Shown: positions 8,044 through 17,922 of the stretch, one piece after another
How positions within the stretch are numbered: the stretch's first letter is position 1
Layout: each line of letters opens with the position of its first letter
From: Hyphomonas sp.
Lineage (GTDB): Bacteria; Pseudomonadota; Alphaproteobacteria; Caulobacterales; Hyphomonadaceae
Direction: 5' to 3'
DNA: 64,000 nucleotides
Assembly (NCBI RefSeq): GCF_018402285.1
Contig: NZ_JAGYJH010000003.1
Coordinates: 372,001 to 436,000, forward strand
Program-made: the position numbers and the translations under genes
Notes under the pieces: generated by a model
What the model saw: only the letters and a program-made list of their open reading frames with translations
What the model was told of the DNA's origin: nothing
The model's database searches: none

Positions 8044-10917
8044 ATGAGAACTTTCAAGGGAATGCTTTACTGTGCGTCGGCCATTGCGCTGGGCGGCTCC
8101 TTTGCTGCGCACGCGCAGGAGGACGAGAACGAGCGCAAGCTCGCAACGGTGACGGTCACAGGGTCGGCCATTGCCGGAACGCCGGAAGACGCCGCCTTGC
8201 CGGTCGATGTGCTGACTGCAGCTGACCTGAAGCTGGAAGGCAATCCGACGATCACCGAGCTGATCCGCAATCTCGGCGTCTCCTCGGGCGTCGACGGACA
8301 GACCAACCAGTTCGCATCTAACGGCCTGGAAGGCACCTCGAATGTCAACCTGCGCGGCCTTGGCCCGGCGCGGACGCTGGTGTTGATCAATGGCCGCCGA
8401 CAAGTCTATTCGCCCGTCGCGATCGGCGAGCAGGCCCAGCTCTTCATCGACACCAACATGATACCGACCGCCGCTGTCGGCCGGATCGAGGTGCTAAAGG
8501 ATGGCGCTGCCGCGATCTACGGTTCTGATGCCATCGCGGGCGTGGTGAACTTTATCACTCGCAGCGACCTCAAGGGGCTCGAGATCAGCGGGGACTATTC
8601 GACCTTCGACGGCAATGACGACGGCGACTACAACCTGTCGGCGGCCTATGGCTTCCAGGGTGACAACTGGAGCTGGGTGACCTCGGTCGGCTATAACTTC
8701 CGCTCCGAAGTCAGTTTCCTCGAGAAGGACTGGGGCACGCCCCCCTTCACGGAAAACCCGGTCGCGGGCTATTCCGGGCTGTCCAATCCGGGCCGCTTCG
8801 TGACGATCGGCCCTCTGCCCGGCGGTGGCTTCGGCGTGAACGGCAACGTTGCCGACACCGGCTGCGTCCCGCTTGGCGGACAGCTCGGCCCGGACAATCA
8901 GTGCCGCTTCCAGTTCCTCCAGTTCGACAATCTGCAGGAGAAGGAGGAGCGCTATCAGATCTTCTCCGAATACAATCATACCTTTGGCAACGGGGCCCAG
9001 TTCCACCTCGAAGCCCTTTACGGCAAATCCGAAGTGCCGGAGTGGAAGACCTCGCCTTCCTATCCGCCGCAGGCGCTGACCAACCAGGTCATCTTCCCGA
9101 GCCATCCGGGCTGGCAGCAGTATATCGCCGACAATCCGGGTACCACGCTCGACACCGCCTTACAGGCGCTGTTCATCGGCCGCGTTTATGGCTGGGGTGG
9201 CTTCCCGGGCACAGATTTTGGTGCGCAGGAAGGCATTCGTGAGCACGAGACCTGGAGGATCGCCGGCGACCTGACTGGCGCATTCGAGAACGGCGTCACT
9301 TATGATATCGGCCTCGGTTATTCGACCTCCGAATTCTACGGCAAGACGAATGACACCTACATCGTTGGCCTGACGGCGGCTCTGCGCGGTTTTGGCGTCT
9401 GCACCAATCCGATTAACGGCACGGATCCGGCGACCGGAACCCAGCCCTGGGCAGCCGGCTATTCCGGTTCGCTGACGGCGGGCGGCGGCACCTGCGAGTA
9501 TTACAACCCGTTCTCCAACGCCATCCCTGCAGGCGCCATCAACGGCGCGCCGAACCCGCAGTACAATCCGGCGCTGGCCAATTCTCTTACGCTCGCCAAC
9601 TGGATGACCGATGGCGGCGCCGAAGGCACCCAGCAGAACGAACTCCTCGTCTTCGACGCAGCCCTTTCTGGAATGAGCGGTGTTCAGGCGGCAGGCGGCG
9701 AGATCGGCTGGGCGCTCGGCGCGCAGATCCGTAACGAGGCCCGCACGACCTCTCCGACGGACCTGACCAACCTCAACCTCACGCCGGGACCCGGCGGCAC
9801 GGGCGCTTTCTCCTTCCTCGCCGGCACGGTGCCGACGGATTCTGACCAGACGATCTATGCCGTGTTTGGTGAACTGCAGATCCCGCTCTATGACAATCTC
9901 AACATCCAGGTCGCGACCCGGTTTGAGGATTATGGCGGCGACATCGGCTCGACCTTCGATCCGAAGGTTGCGGCCAAGTGGCAGGCCACGCCGAACTTCG
10001 CCCTGCGCGGCTCGGCCCAGACCTCGTTCAAGGGCCCGACCCTGAATCAGCTTGGCGGTGTTGGCACCACGTTGCAATTCGTGGCGCCGACCAGCGCGTT
10101 CAAGGCGGTCGACCAGTTCGGCAACCCTGAACTCAGCCCGGAAAGCGCGTTCAGCTTCAATATGGGTGCGCTCTACCAGAGTGGCGGGTTCAGCGCTTCG
10201 CTGGACTACTACAATTTCGACTTCAGCGACCCGATCATCGTCGAGGAGCAGGCCAACATTGTCGCTGCCGCGCTTGCCGCCCTTGCAACGCCGACGACAG
10301 ATGATGACGCGGTCCTGAGCCGGATCACCTTCGACGGAACGCCCGCGCCGAATACGATCTCGCGCATCCGCACCAATGTGGTGAACGGTCCCGATATCGA
10401 GACCTCGGGCATCGACCTGAGAGTCGAGAATGTCTGGGATAACTTCATGGGCGGAGAGTTCGCACTCGGCCTCGATGCTACCTATGTCATCGAGTATGTA
10501 GTTGATCCCTACTTCGTCGAGGGCGTGGCGATTGGCGGGGGCGATTATGTCGACCAGTTCAACCGGTCGAACTTCACTCGTTCGATGCCGCAGTGGAAAG
10601 CGAACGTCTTCGCCAATCTTGCCCTCGGCAACCACAACCTGCGCGGCGTTGTGCGCCATGTTGACAGTTATGCTGACGAGCGTCCGGCCGCCGCACGTGG
10701 CGGAGTGTATCCGGAGATCGACAGCCAGACGACTCTGGACCTGTTCTATAACTGGGAAGCTCCGCTTGGCCTTGATCTCGGCCTCTCGGTGGTCAACGTG
10801 TTCGACGAAGATCCGCCGGCTGCGGCCTTCGACACGAACTATGATCCCTACACGCACAACCCGTTTGGCCGCACCATCAAGATCAGCGTGAGGAAGGCAT
10901 TTGGCCCGGGAAGCTGA
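8044..10917 (+). CDS. TonB-dependent outer-membrane receptor
   Basis: The 957-residue protein has a signal peptide (cleavage after AHA, about residue 24), a TonB-box-like LATVTVTGSAI segment, and a plug domain (PVDVLTAADL through IEVLKDGAAAIYGSDAIAGVVNFITR). A 22-strand barrel follows and ends NPFGRTIKISVRKAF, with the terminal aromatic-rich strand needed for assembly. It imports a bulky substrate such as a siderophore, oligosaccharide or peptide, using energy from TonB. GGAGG lies 7 bases before the ATG. It resembles the large family of such receptors in Caulobacter and Sphingomonas. The ligand cannot be read from sequence, but the ligase and esterase genes just beyond suggest an organic carbon source. 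Confidence 0.95.
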   Translation: MRTFKGMLYCASAIALGGSFAAHAQEDENERKLATVTVTGSAIAGTPEDAALPVDVLTAADLKLEGNPTITELIRNLGVSSGVDGQTNQFASNGLEGTSNVNLRGLGPARTLVLINGRRQVYSPVAIGEQAQLFIDTNMIPTAAVGRIEVLKDGAAAIYGSDAIAGVVNFITRSDLKGLEISGDYSTFDGNDDGDYNLSAAYGFQGDNWSWVTSVGYNFRSEVSFLEKDWGTPPFTENPVAGYSGLSNPGRFVTIGPLPGGGFGVNGNVADTGCVPLGGQLGPDNQCRFQFLQFDNLQEKEERYQIFSEYNHTFGNGAQFHLEALYGKSEVPEWKTSPSYPPQALTNQVIFPSHPGWQQYIADNPGTTLDTALQALFIGRVYGWGGFPGTDFGAQEGIREHETWRIAGDLTGAFENGVTYDIGLGYSTSEFYGKTNDTYIVGLTAALRGFGVCTNPINGTDPATGTQPWAAGYSGSLTAGGGTCEYYNPFSNAIPAGAINGAPNPQYNPALANSLTLANWMTDGGAEGTQQNELLVFDAALSGMSGVQAAGGEIGWALGAQIRNEARTTSPTDLTNLNLTPGPGGTGAFSFLAGTVPTDSDQTIYAVFGELQIPLYDNLNIQVATRFEDYGGDIGSTFDPKVAAKWQATPNFALRGSAQTSFKGPTLNQLGGVGTTLQFVAPTSAFKAVDQFGNPELSPESAFSFNMGALYQSGGFSASLDYYNFDFSDPIIVEEQANIVAAALAALATPTTDDDAVLSRITFDGTPAPNTISRIRTNVVNGPDIETSGIDLRVENVWDNFMGGEFALGLDATYVIEYVVDPYFVEGVAIGGGDYVDQFNRSNFTRSMPQWKANVFANLALGNHNLRGVVRHVDSYADERPAAARGGVYPEIDSQTTLDLFYNWEAPLGLDLGLSVVNVFDEDPPAAAFDTNYDPYTHNPFGRTIKISVRKAFGPGS

Positions 10918-10944
10918 TCGGCGATACGCCTGACTGACAGTAGT

Positions 10945-10976
10945 GGCCCCCGGAAACGGGGGCCGCTTTCTTTGCT
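10945..10976 (+). terminator. Terminator after TonB receptor 1
   Basis: An 8-bp GC stem (10945-10952 with 10957-10964) with a GAAA tetraloop is followed by GCTTTCTTTG. It ends the forward receptor transcript. Confidence 0.85.
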
Positions 10977-10980
10977 ATCA

Positions 10981-11009
10981 AAGAAAAGGGCGGCCCGGAG
11001 GCCGCCCTT
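10981..11009 (-). terminator. Terminator of the reverse-strand receptor unit
   Basis: A perfect 10-bp stem (10986-10995 with 11000-11009) closes a CGGA loop. Read on the minus strand the hairpin is followed by TTTCTTTG, so it serves the convergent frameshifted receptor gene. Confidence 0.85.
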
Positions 11010-11046
11010 CTGGATTGCTCGTCTTCGGGCCAGATGGCCTCCAGAC

Positions 11047-13397
11047 CTAGTAGACGTAGGTCAGTTCCAGGCCGAGCAGGCGACCTTTCTTCAGCGGCGA
11101 GAAGGTGCCGCCCGACGGAAGCGTCTGATAGGGGTTGTTCACGCCGGTCGAATTCGGGCCGGGGAAGGGCAGTTGCGTATCATTCCCGAGCTGCACTTCA
11201 TCCAGCAGGTTCTTGCCGTAGATTGAAGCCGAGAGGCCTTCTATCGGCGTTTCCCATGTAACGTTGACATCGATCATGTCTGCTTCCTGGATCCAGCCGA
11301 AGTTGCTGTCAGTGTAAGCGATCCGGTCTCGGTGCTGGTAGTTGGCCTGGGCGACGATTGCGCCGGAAGCGCCAAGGTCGAAGTCCTTGATGAGGCCGAA
11401 GCCGTAGGTCATAGGCGGCACGCGCGGGAGGTCGAGATTGATGTCATCCTGATCGACAATGCCATCGGCGTTGAGGTCGAAGAACACGTCGTCATACCCT
11501 GCATCCATGAAACCTACATTGAACGAAGCGAGCAGCGTTTCGGTCAGGGCAACGCGGCCATCGAACTCGATGCCGTAGATCGTGGCATCGGCCGTGTTCA
11601 CGATGTTCTGAACAACACCTGATGCGCCTGCCGTGTTGACCTCACGCTGCATGTTGCCGACTTCAGTCATGAAGGCAGCGCCGTTGACCTGGACGCGGCC
11701 ATCTTCGCTCTGGGCCTTGAAGCCGATTTCGTATGAGTCCACTTCTTCTTCATCGAAGCCGAAGCTGCCGGTCTGCGCCACGAACTGGTTGAAGATCGGC
11801 AGGTCGGTGATGCGGAAGTTGTAGCCGCCCGAACGGAAGCCCTTGGTATAGTGGGCGTAGGATTGAACATTGTCGTTCCAGAAATACTGGATGCCAACCT
11901 TGGGGGTCCAGTTCTTCCATTCATCAGGTCGCTGAACCCATTAGGCTCCTGCACGGCGCCGCCTGTGATGAGGCTGATCAGGGAGTTGAAGCCATCAGGC
12001 GAACAGGTGCCCTGAACGACACTACAGGGCATGCGGGGACGGATGTAGATAACATCGCCAGCTTTCTCTTCGACCGAATAGCGCACGCCCAGAGTGGCGA
12101 TCAGCTTGTCCGTGAGCGAATAGTCAATGTTTGCGAAGGCGCCCCAGACTGTATGGTCCAGCGTGCCGCCGCCATAGAAGCCCCACGGAATGCTGGCCGG
12201 CAGCGTCGGCGGCCGCGTGGTGGGAAGGTTTCGGATCTCTGTATAGTCGAGCGTCTGCTCGAAATAGTAGAGGCCGGTGGTCAGGTCGAGCTTGTCGAAC
12301 GTGCCTGCATAGCGCAGCTCGTTGGAGAACTGCTCCTGATCAAACTCTGCATTGGAGTGGAACAGGGTGAAGGGTGTTGCGTCAATATCGGCGCTCGAGG
12401 TGGACTCGTAATTGCGATAGCCGAAGATATTGGTGATCACGCCATTGCCGAAGCCGACATCAAGGTCGGTGCGCAGCGAGCCGAGGATAGTTTCAGATTC
12501 GCCGAATCCTGGATTGTTGATCGACATGTCGAAGTTATCGCGGTCAAAAAACGCATGGTTCTTGCCAGAAGGTCCGTCGGAGCGGGAGTCTGTGTATTCC
12601 AGCTTGCCGAGGAAAGTCAGTGCATCGGTCGGCATGAACTCGAGCGCGCCGCGATAGGTGACCGACTGAAGCTCGCCGTGATTGTCGCCGTTGAACTCAT
12701 TTTTGAAGTATCCAGCGTCCGTGTTGTAGGAAACACCGAACTTGCCGTTCAGCAGGTTCTCGATCAGCGGGCCGGAAACGATCGCCTGAACGTTGGCATT
12801 TGCACCGCCGCGATCGCTGTCGACCGGGCCATCAACGCTGGTGCGAGCCTTGAAGCTGAACTCGTCGGTCGGGTTGGCCGTGTTGACCACGATCGCGCCG
12901 CCGGTTGTGTTACGGCCGAAGAGCAGGCCTTGCGGGCCGCGCAGGACTTCGATGCTGTCGAGGTCGAACAAGTCGACGACAACGCCGCTGTTCACGCCCA
13001 GATAAACGCCGTCGACGAACACGCCGACTGCCGGGTCGATCGACGGGATCGACGAGTTCACGCCAAGGCCGCGGATTGCGAAGTTCGCGGTGCCGCGCGC
13101 AGTACCCACATCATCCAGGGACACGTTCGGCGACGAATAGCTCAGGCTTTCGAGTGTAGTGACATTGAGGGCGTCGAGCGTGTCGGCATTGTAGGCAGTC
13201 ATTGCGACAGCAACAGTCTGCACGTCTTCAACGTCAGCTTTCTTGGTCGCCGTTACGGTGACCGTACCGAGCACGCGCTCAATAGCGGATTCGCGCGACG
13301 CGGTTTCTTCAGCAGCTGTGCCTTCCTGCGCGTAGGCAGGCGCGATCAGGACGAGGGCTGCAGATGCAGACGTCATCAGCATTTTATTGAACGTCAT
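11047..13397 (-). pseudogene. TonB-dependent receptor 2, broken by a one-base frameshift
   Basis: Two overlapping frames together give one receptor. The first, from the ATG at 13397, holds a signal peptide (ending PAYAQ), the plug (LGTVTVTATKKADVEDVQ, VLRGPQGLLFGRNTTGGAIVV) and half the barrel. It loses sense after AVQEPN near 11940. The second frame picks up as WVQRPDEWKNWTPKVGIQYFW and runs to the C-terminal barrel strand, ending LLGLELTYVY. Restoring one base, for example AAT-TGG where the sequence has AATGGG, gives a 783-residue protein of normal size. The plug matches FecA-like and sphingomonad-type receptors for siderophores or aromatic compounds. As it stands the barrel cannot form. 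It could be real decay or an assembly error. Confidence 0.85.
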
Positions 13398-13480
13398 TTC
13401 TGGGAGTTTCCTCTAATACTTATGAGTGTCAGCGGTGTCTGACACTTGCGGACTAAATAGACGGTTATCCAACATTTGAA

Positions 13481-13505
13481 ATATTTGCTGCGGCGCAGCA
13501 AATAT
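13481..13505. promoter_or_regulatory. Perfect 11-bp inverted repeat upstream of receptor 2
   Basis: ATATTTGCTGC (13481-13491) and GCAGCAAATAT (13495-13505) are separated by GGC. The site is 84 bases upstream of the receptor 2 start. It is AT-rich at its edges and lacks a U-tract, so an operator is more likely than a terminator. Confidence 0.55.
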
Positions 13506-13545
13506 GTTTGCTTGCTGGGTGTTGCCCTGCGGTCACGCAAACTTA

Positions 13546-13587
13546 AAGTACCTTTTAGGAACTAAATTTAGTTGCTAAAAGGCACTT
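13546..13587. promoter_or_regulatory. 42-bp palindrome over the esterase stop codon
   Basis: The arms 13546-13566 and 13567-13587 match at 19 of 21 positions with no spacer, centred on TAAATTTA. The esterase stop codon lies inside the right arm. It could serve as a large operator for receptor 2, about 150 bases downstream, or as a processing or termination hairpin for the esterase transcript. The lack of a loop and the AT-rich core favour protein binding. Confidence 0.5.
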
Positions 13588-14530
13588 ATGGCATTTCCCG
13601 TTATTCTACCGGCATCTCGTATCGCAGAACGGGCTGTTGCTGAAATGTGAGTAAGGTTCATAAATCCGTGTACCATCGATGCATACTCGACCTCACTGAC
13701 CTGGACGCCTACGGCACGGAGTTTTGCCGCATAGGCGAGCCCTTCATCATGCAGAGGATCCCAGCCGCACACCACAACATGGGCCGGAGGCAGCGGCTTT
13801 AACTCCTCTGCTGAAGCAAAAAGCGGCGATATCCTCGGGTCCATATAAGTTTTCGGATCAGGCAGGTAATGCCCCCGGAAGAACTCGAACAGGCTCGCAG
13901 AAATGAAGAACCCACTTTCTTGCGGTGACATCTTCTTTCTGCGAATATCCGCGAACTGCAGGAGTGGATAGAGGAGCAGCTGAAAGGCAGGCATAGGTCC
14001 GCCGCTGCGGCTCATCTCCTGGCAGAGAAAAGCGGCGAGGTTTCCTCCTGCGCTGTCTCCTGCAACGGCGATCCGCCGGGGTCGATTCCGATCTTCCCAC
14101 CCTGTTCGCTCAACCAGCCCCAGGCGGCGAGCGCATCCTCATGCGCGCAGGGAAAACGGGTCTCCGGCGCCAAGCGATAATCGATTGCCAGAACCCTGCA
14201 GCGCGATCCTTCGGCAAGACGCCGGCAGATCATGTCATGGCTGTCAAGGTCGCCCAGGACAAACCCTCCGCCATGAAAAAAGAGGATGCCTGGACCGGGC
14301 GGCACGCCCGCACCCAGCGGGACATATAGGCGCGCCTTGAGTGGGCCAGCCGGGCCCGGGACAGTCAGGATACGAACGTCGGCAAGCTCCGGCGCGTCAG
14401 GCTCGGCCGAATAGTCCATACGAAAAAACTGCTGACGTAGCCTCTCAATAGGCAGGCGGAGATCAAGGGGCTGCATCTCGGGGAGATGCAGTTTTTCCCT
14501 GAAGCTGCGGAAGGCATCGTCGAACGTCAT
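13575..14530 (-). pseudogene. HSL-family alpha/beta-hydrolase esterase, one-base frameshift
   Basis: The N-terminal frame has the oxyanion motif HGGGF with GDLDSHD and the DYRLAPE segment of hormone-sensitive-lipase-type esterases, then runs out of frame at GIDPGGSP. The other frame continues IAVAGDSAGGNLAAFL, the nucleophile motif GDSAGG, and later has the catalytic Asp (GWDPLHDEG) and His (MVHGF). One missing base near 14074-14080 (for example GGC-CGG read as GGCGG) restores a 318-residue protein, the usual length. The start at 14530 gives MTFDDAFRSF; a TTG at 14551 is also possible. It lies 79 bases after the CoA ligase and upstream of receptor 2 on the same strand, suggesting one catabolic unit. 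Confidence 0.85.
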
Positions 14531-14609
14531 GGCCACACATCTGCTGGTCAATTCCGGCGATGTGATGGCGTCTCAGCGGCGTTACAAGCTCCAGCCTGCC
14601 GGCTGTTTC

Positions 14610-16406
14610 TCAAAGTTGAAGAACGCCCGCCCCCGGAGGCTCTGAATAGAGCGCCTGAACAAGATTCGTGCGGCGGGAAATTACCAGTCTCTGGTTGACA
14701 TATCCCTTATCGGTAATTTCGCCTGCATCAATGCTGGGTGCCTCGGTCATGACCATCACGCGCTTGATGCGGCGGGAGGAGCCAGGCTCGCCGGAATTGA
14801 AAGCAGCTGCCTTGCGCGCAAGATCGGCCACGAGGGCAGCAAACCCCTTGGCAGGATCACCGGCCGCCTTAACGTACTGCTCTGCGGTTACCGGAGACGG
14901 CCATACCAGAGCTGCAGCAAAATCCTTGTCCTGGCCGCAAATGACGGCGTCGAAGATAAGGGGAGAGCAGGCCGCCACGAAGTCCGGCCTCAATGTCCCG
15001 ACCGACACCCAGGTGCCTGACGAAAGTTTGAAGTCCTCGCCGACCCGGCCATCGAAGATGAGGCCTTTGTTGGGATCGGATTCGTCGACGAACTTGACGG
15101 CATCTCCCAGGCAGTAAAATCCTTCCTCGTCGAAAACCTCAGCGTTCTTTTTAGGATCGTTGAGGTATCCTGGCATGACGCTGGGGCCCTTCACACGGAC
15201 TTCCAGCTTTTCGCCATTCGGCACTAGTTTGAGTGTAGTGCCGGGAAGGGGCAGCCCGACAAGGCCGACACGCTCGGCCTCCCAGTGGACTACTGTAATG
15301 CCCTGCGTTTCTGTAGCGCCATACATGGTGATGATCGGTATCCGGCGGCCGGTGGCTTTGATCGATAGCGCCTGCAGGCGGTCATAGAGATCATCGGACA
15401 GCGTGGCGCCGCCATAACCGATCGAGCGCATATTCTTGAAGAACGCCTTGAGCAAAAACTCGTCCTGTTCCATCGCTTCGGCCAGCATGGCGAGGGCGAT
15501 GGGGGCAGTCCCGAAGGTGGAGGGGTTGCATTCATGAATGTTGCGGATCGTTTCATGGAATAGGGCAGGGGTTGGCTTGCCGCCATCGATCCAGAAAGTG
15601 GCGCCGTTCCAAAGCGCGCCATTGAAGTTCACATTGGAGCCGGATATGTGGTTCCAGGGAAGCCAGTCCAGGACATTGGCGACCGTATCCGGATCATAAT
15701 CAGGATCGCGGGCATCATCCCGAAGCCCCTCCTGGCCCGCGATCATTGCGCACATTGACCCTTGCGTCTGGGGGACAGGTTTGGGCATCCCTGTGGAGCC
15801 GGAAGTAAAGAGATATTTGGCGGTTGATGCGTCCGACAACTTTGACATTGCCACACCAACTGCCGCCGTAGGCTCTTTTGATACCAGCTCGTCGAAATTG
15901 AGAACGGAATTGTCCCCGCCTGTTTCAGCGCTCACTATCGTTGCTGCGCCAGCTCCCAGAGCCGTTATGGCTTTCTGGAATGGGGGGAGATGTTCTGCAA
16001 AGATGATGGCCGGTTTGACCGTATTGTAGCAATGCTTGAGTTTGTCGAAGTCGTTCGACATGGTCGCATAAGGAACAGAGATTGGCGCGGCTGGCGCGCC
16101 GATCTTCTGCGCAGCCAGTATGATCAGGGCAGCCCTAATGGAGTTGCCTGACAAGATCATGACCGGCGCATCCGGCCCCGCACCAAGATCAAGAAAGGCC
16201 TGGGCCAGAGAGTCGGTGAGGCGGTTTGCCTCGCCATAGGTTACCTCAACCCATTGATCCGTATACGGATCCCGTTCCTTGATAAAAACCCTTTCAGGGT
16301 GGCGGACGGCTCGTTCCACAAGGGCGTGCGGAATGGTTGAAGGTCGCAAGCCCGGAGCCTGGCGGGACTTAACGTATATGGCTTCGCCTTTGCGGACCAC
16401 TTCCAC
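14610..16406 (-). CDS. Feruloyl-CoA-synthase-like acyl-CoA ligase, original start cut off by frameshift
   Basis: This adenylate-forming enzyme joins a carboxylic acid, probably an aromatic one, to CoA. Motifs include YLFTSGSTGMPKPV (A3 phosphate loop), LPWNHISGSNVNFNG, TMYGATETQG, the GLIFDGRVGEDFKLSSGTWVSVG hinge and a C-terminal lysine-containing segment. The LSSGTWVSVG pattern is typical of feruloyl-CoA synthases. The frame can start at a GTG at 16406, giving 598 residues. Upstream, an ATG at 16462 with a good GAGGAA site opens MAEGQPLPRFAP and would join this frame if a G5 run (16427-16431) had six bases, giving 617 residues. So the true start is probably 16462 and the run is short by one. 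Confidence 0.85.
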   Translation of the reverse strand: MEVVRKGEAIYVKSRQAPGLRPSTIPHALVERAVRHPERVFIKERDPYTDQWVEVTYGEANRLTDSLAQAFLDLGAGPDAPVMILSGNSIRAALIILAAQKIGAPAAPISVPYATMSNDFDKLKHCYNTVKPAIIFAEHLPPFQKAITALGAGAATIVSAETGGDNSVLNFDELVSKEPTAAVGVAMSKLSDASTAKYLFTSGSTGMPKPVPQTQGSMCAMIAGQEGLRDDARDPDYDPDTVANVLDWLPWNHISGSNVNFNGALWNGATFWIDGGKPTPALFHETIRNIHECNPSTFGTAPIALAMLAEAMEQDEFLLKAFFKNMRSIGYGGATLSDDLYDRLQALSIKATGRRIPIITMYGATETQGITVVHWEAERVGLVGLPLPGTTLKLVPNGEKLEVRVKGPSVMPGYLNDPKKNAEVFDEEGFYCLGDAVKFVDESDPNKGLIFDGRVGEDFKLSSGTWVSVGTLRPDFVAACSPLIFDAVICGQDKDFAAALVWPSPVTAEQYVKAAGDPAKGFAALVADLARKAAAFNSGEPGSSRRIKRVMVMTEAPSIDAGEITDKGYVNQRLVISRRTNLVQALYSEPPGAGVLQL

Positions 16407-16550
16407 ATCCGGTGCCTTTTGCGGCAGGGGGCGAAACGGGGAAGGGGTTGACCTTCAGCCATGGCAAATTCCTCAGATGTCTGGTGTCGCTGCATCAAGG
16501 ATAGCGGGCATGCTCCGCCGCGCAACAGGTGACGCAGCGCCAAGACAGCT

Positions 16551-17900
16551 TCAGCTGCGCTCGATCTCGGCTTTCACGGCGCTGGAAACGCAATCAAGCG
16601 CCCTTTCCATCAGCGCTTTATCAAGTGCTTCGGCCATAACGCGTATCAGGGGCTCGGTTCCTGACTTGCGTACAACCATCCGTCCACGTTCACCAAGCAT
16701 CTCGCCGGCCTGTGCAAGCGCTTCCTTCACCCTATCACTTTCGACAGGGTTCGGGCCCGAATATCTTATGTTAATGAGTTTTTGAGGCGCAGGTTCAAAA
16801 ACCCGCAACATCTCCGATGCCGTTCCGCCGCGCGTTGCAAGGACTGACAGTACATGCAGGGCGGCCAAAAGGCCGTCTCCCGTTGTGGATACGTCTGAAA
16901 GTATGATGTGTCCGGACTGCTCTCCCCCGAGATTAAATCCGTATGCGCGCATATGCTCGCCAACATATCGGTCACCAACCTTGGTGCGGGCGAGGATCAG
17001 TCCTTCGGCCTTGAGAAACTCCGATAGCCCCATGTTGGACATCACGGTTGCCACCATGCCTCCCCCCCTGAGGCGGCCGCTGCGATGCATCTCTCCGGCG
17101 ATCAGCCCCATCACCTGATCGCCGTCAGCCTCATTTCCTCTTTCATCGATGACGATCAGACGATCGGCATCTCCATCGAGTGCTATGCCGATGTCAGCGC
17201 TTGATTTCAGTACAGCAGCTTTCAATGCATCAGTCGCCGTTGATCCGTAGCCGGCGTTGATGTTGACACCGTCAGGCGATGCACCGATCACGGTTAGCTG
17301 GACACCGAGCTTCCGAAGCGCAGCGGGGGCAGCTTCAAAGCCGGCTCCATGAGCGCAATCGAGCACGACTTTGAGGCCCGAAAAATCGCGTTTGCCGGGA
17401 AGTGTTTCGAGGCAGCGCCGGACATACCGCGTCGTCGTGTCGTCCACTGTGCGGGGTAACGTTATGTCGGTGGGGGAGGCGTACTCTCCTTCAAAGGCCG
17501 TCGCCATGCTGGCCTCGAGGGCTTCCTCAACATCATCCTCAAACTTCACGCCCTCGGGACTGAAGAGTTTGAGACCATTATCCTCAAACTTGTTGTGGCT
17601 GGCAGAGACCATCACGCCTAGGGCGGCACCTGTCTCGCGCGCCATTAATGCTACAGCCGGAGTGGGAACTATTCCCAGCCTGACCGGCGTAAATCCCATC
17701 GAGGAGAAGCCTGCGATCAGGGCAGCCTCGATCATTTCACCAGAGCGGCGCGTATCGCGGCCAATCACAACTTCCCGTCCGGCTTTGGATCCAAATGTCC
17801 GGGCAGCTGCGATGGCAAGGCGCAGCGCCGTCTCGGCGGTCATCGGGTTCTGGTTGACCCGGCCCCGGATGCCGTCTGTTCCGAAATATTGCCGCGCCAT
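16551..17900 (-). CDS. glmM: Phosphoglucosamine mutase
   Basis: GlmM turns glucosamine-6-phosphate into glucosamine-1-phosphate for UDP-GlcNAc, and so for peptidoglycan and lipid A. The 449-residue protein begins MARQYFGTDGIRGRVN. It has the phosphoserine loop SASHNKFEDNG, the metal loop DGDADR, the sugar-binding GEQSGH and the C-terminal phosphate-binding RKSGTEPLIRV. GGAGGAG lies just before the ATG. Many relatives have the order ftsH-folP-glmM; here glmM is separate and follows cysQ by 22 bases. Confidence 0.98.
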   Translation of the reverse strand: MARQYFGTDGIRGRVNQNPMTAETALRLAIAAARTFGSKAGREVVIGRDTRRSGEMIEAALIAGFSSMGFTPVRLGIVPTPAVALMARETGAALGVMVSASHNKFEDNGLKLFSPEGVKFEDDVEEALEASMATAFEGEYASPTDITLPRTVDDTTTRYVRRCLETLPGKRDFSGLKVVLDCAHGAGFEAAPAALRKLGVQLTVIGASPDGVNINAGYGSTATDALKAAVLKSSADIGIALDGDADRLIVIDERGNEADGDQVMGLIAGEMHRSGRLRGGGMVATVMSNMGLSEFLKAEGLILARTKVGDRYVGEHMRAYGFNLGGEQSGHIILSDVSTTGDGLLAALHVLSVLATRGGTASEMLRVFEPAPQKLINIRYSGPNPVESDRVKEALAQAGEMLGERGRMVVRKSGTEPLIRVMAEALDKALMERALDCVSSAVKAEIERS

Positions 17901-17922
17901 GTTCTCCTCCGGGATCAGCCGG

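Noticed and set aside
11920-11960. Programmed -1 frameshift in TonB receptor 2
   Set aside because: There is no slippery heptamer of the X XXY YYZ type at the junction and receptors are not known to need one.
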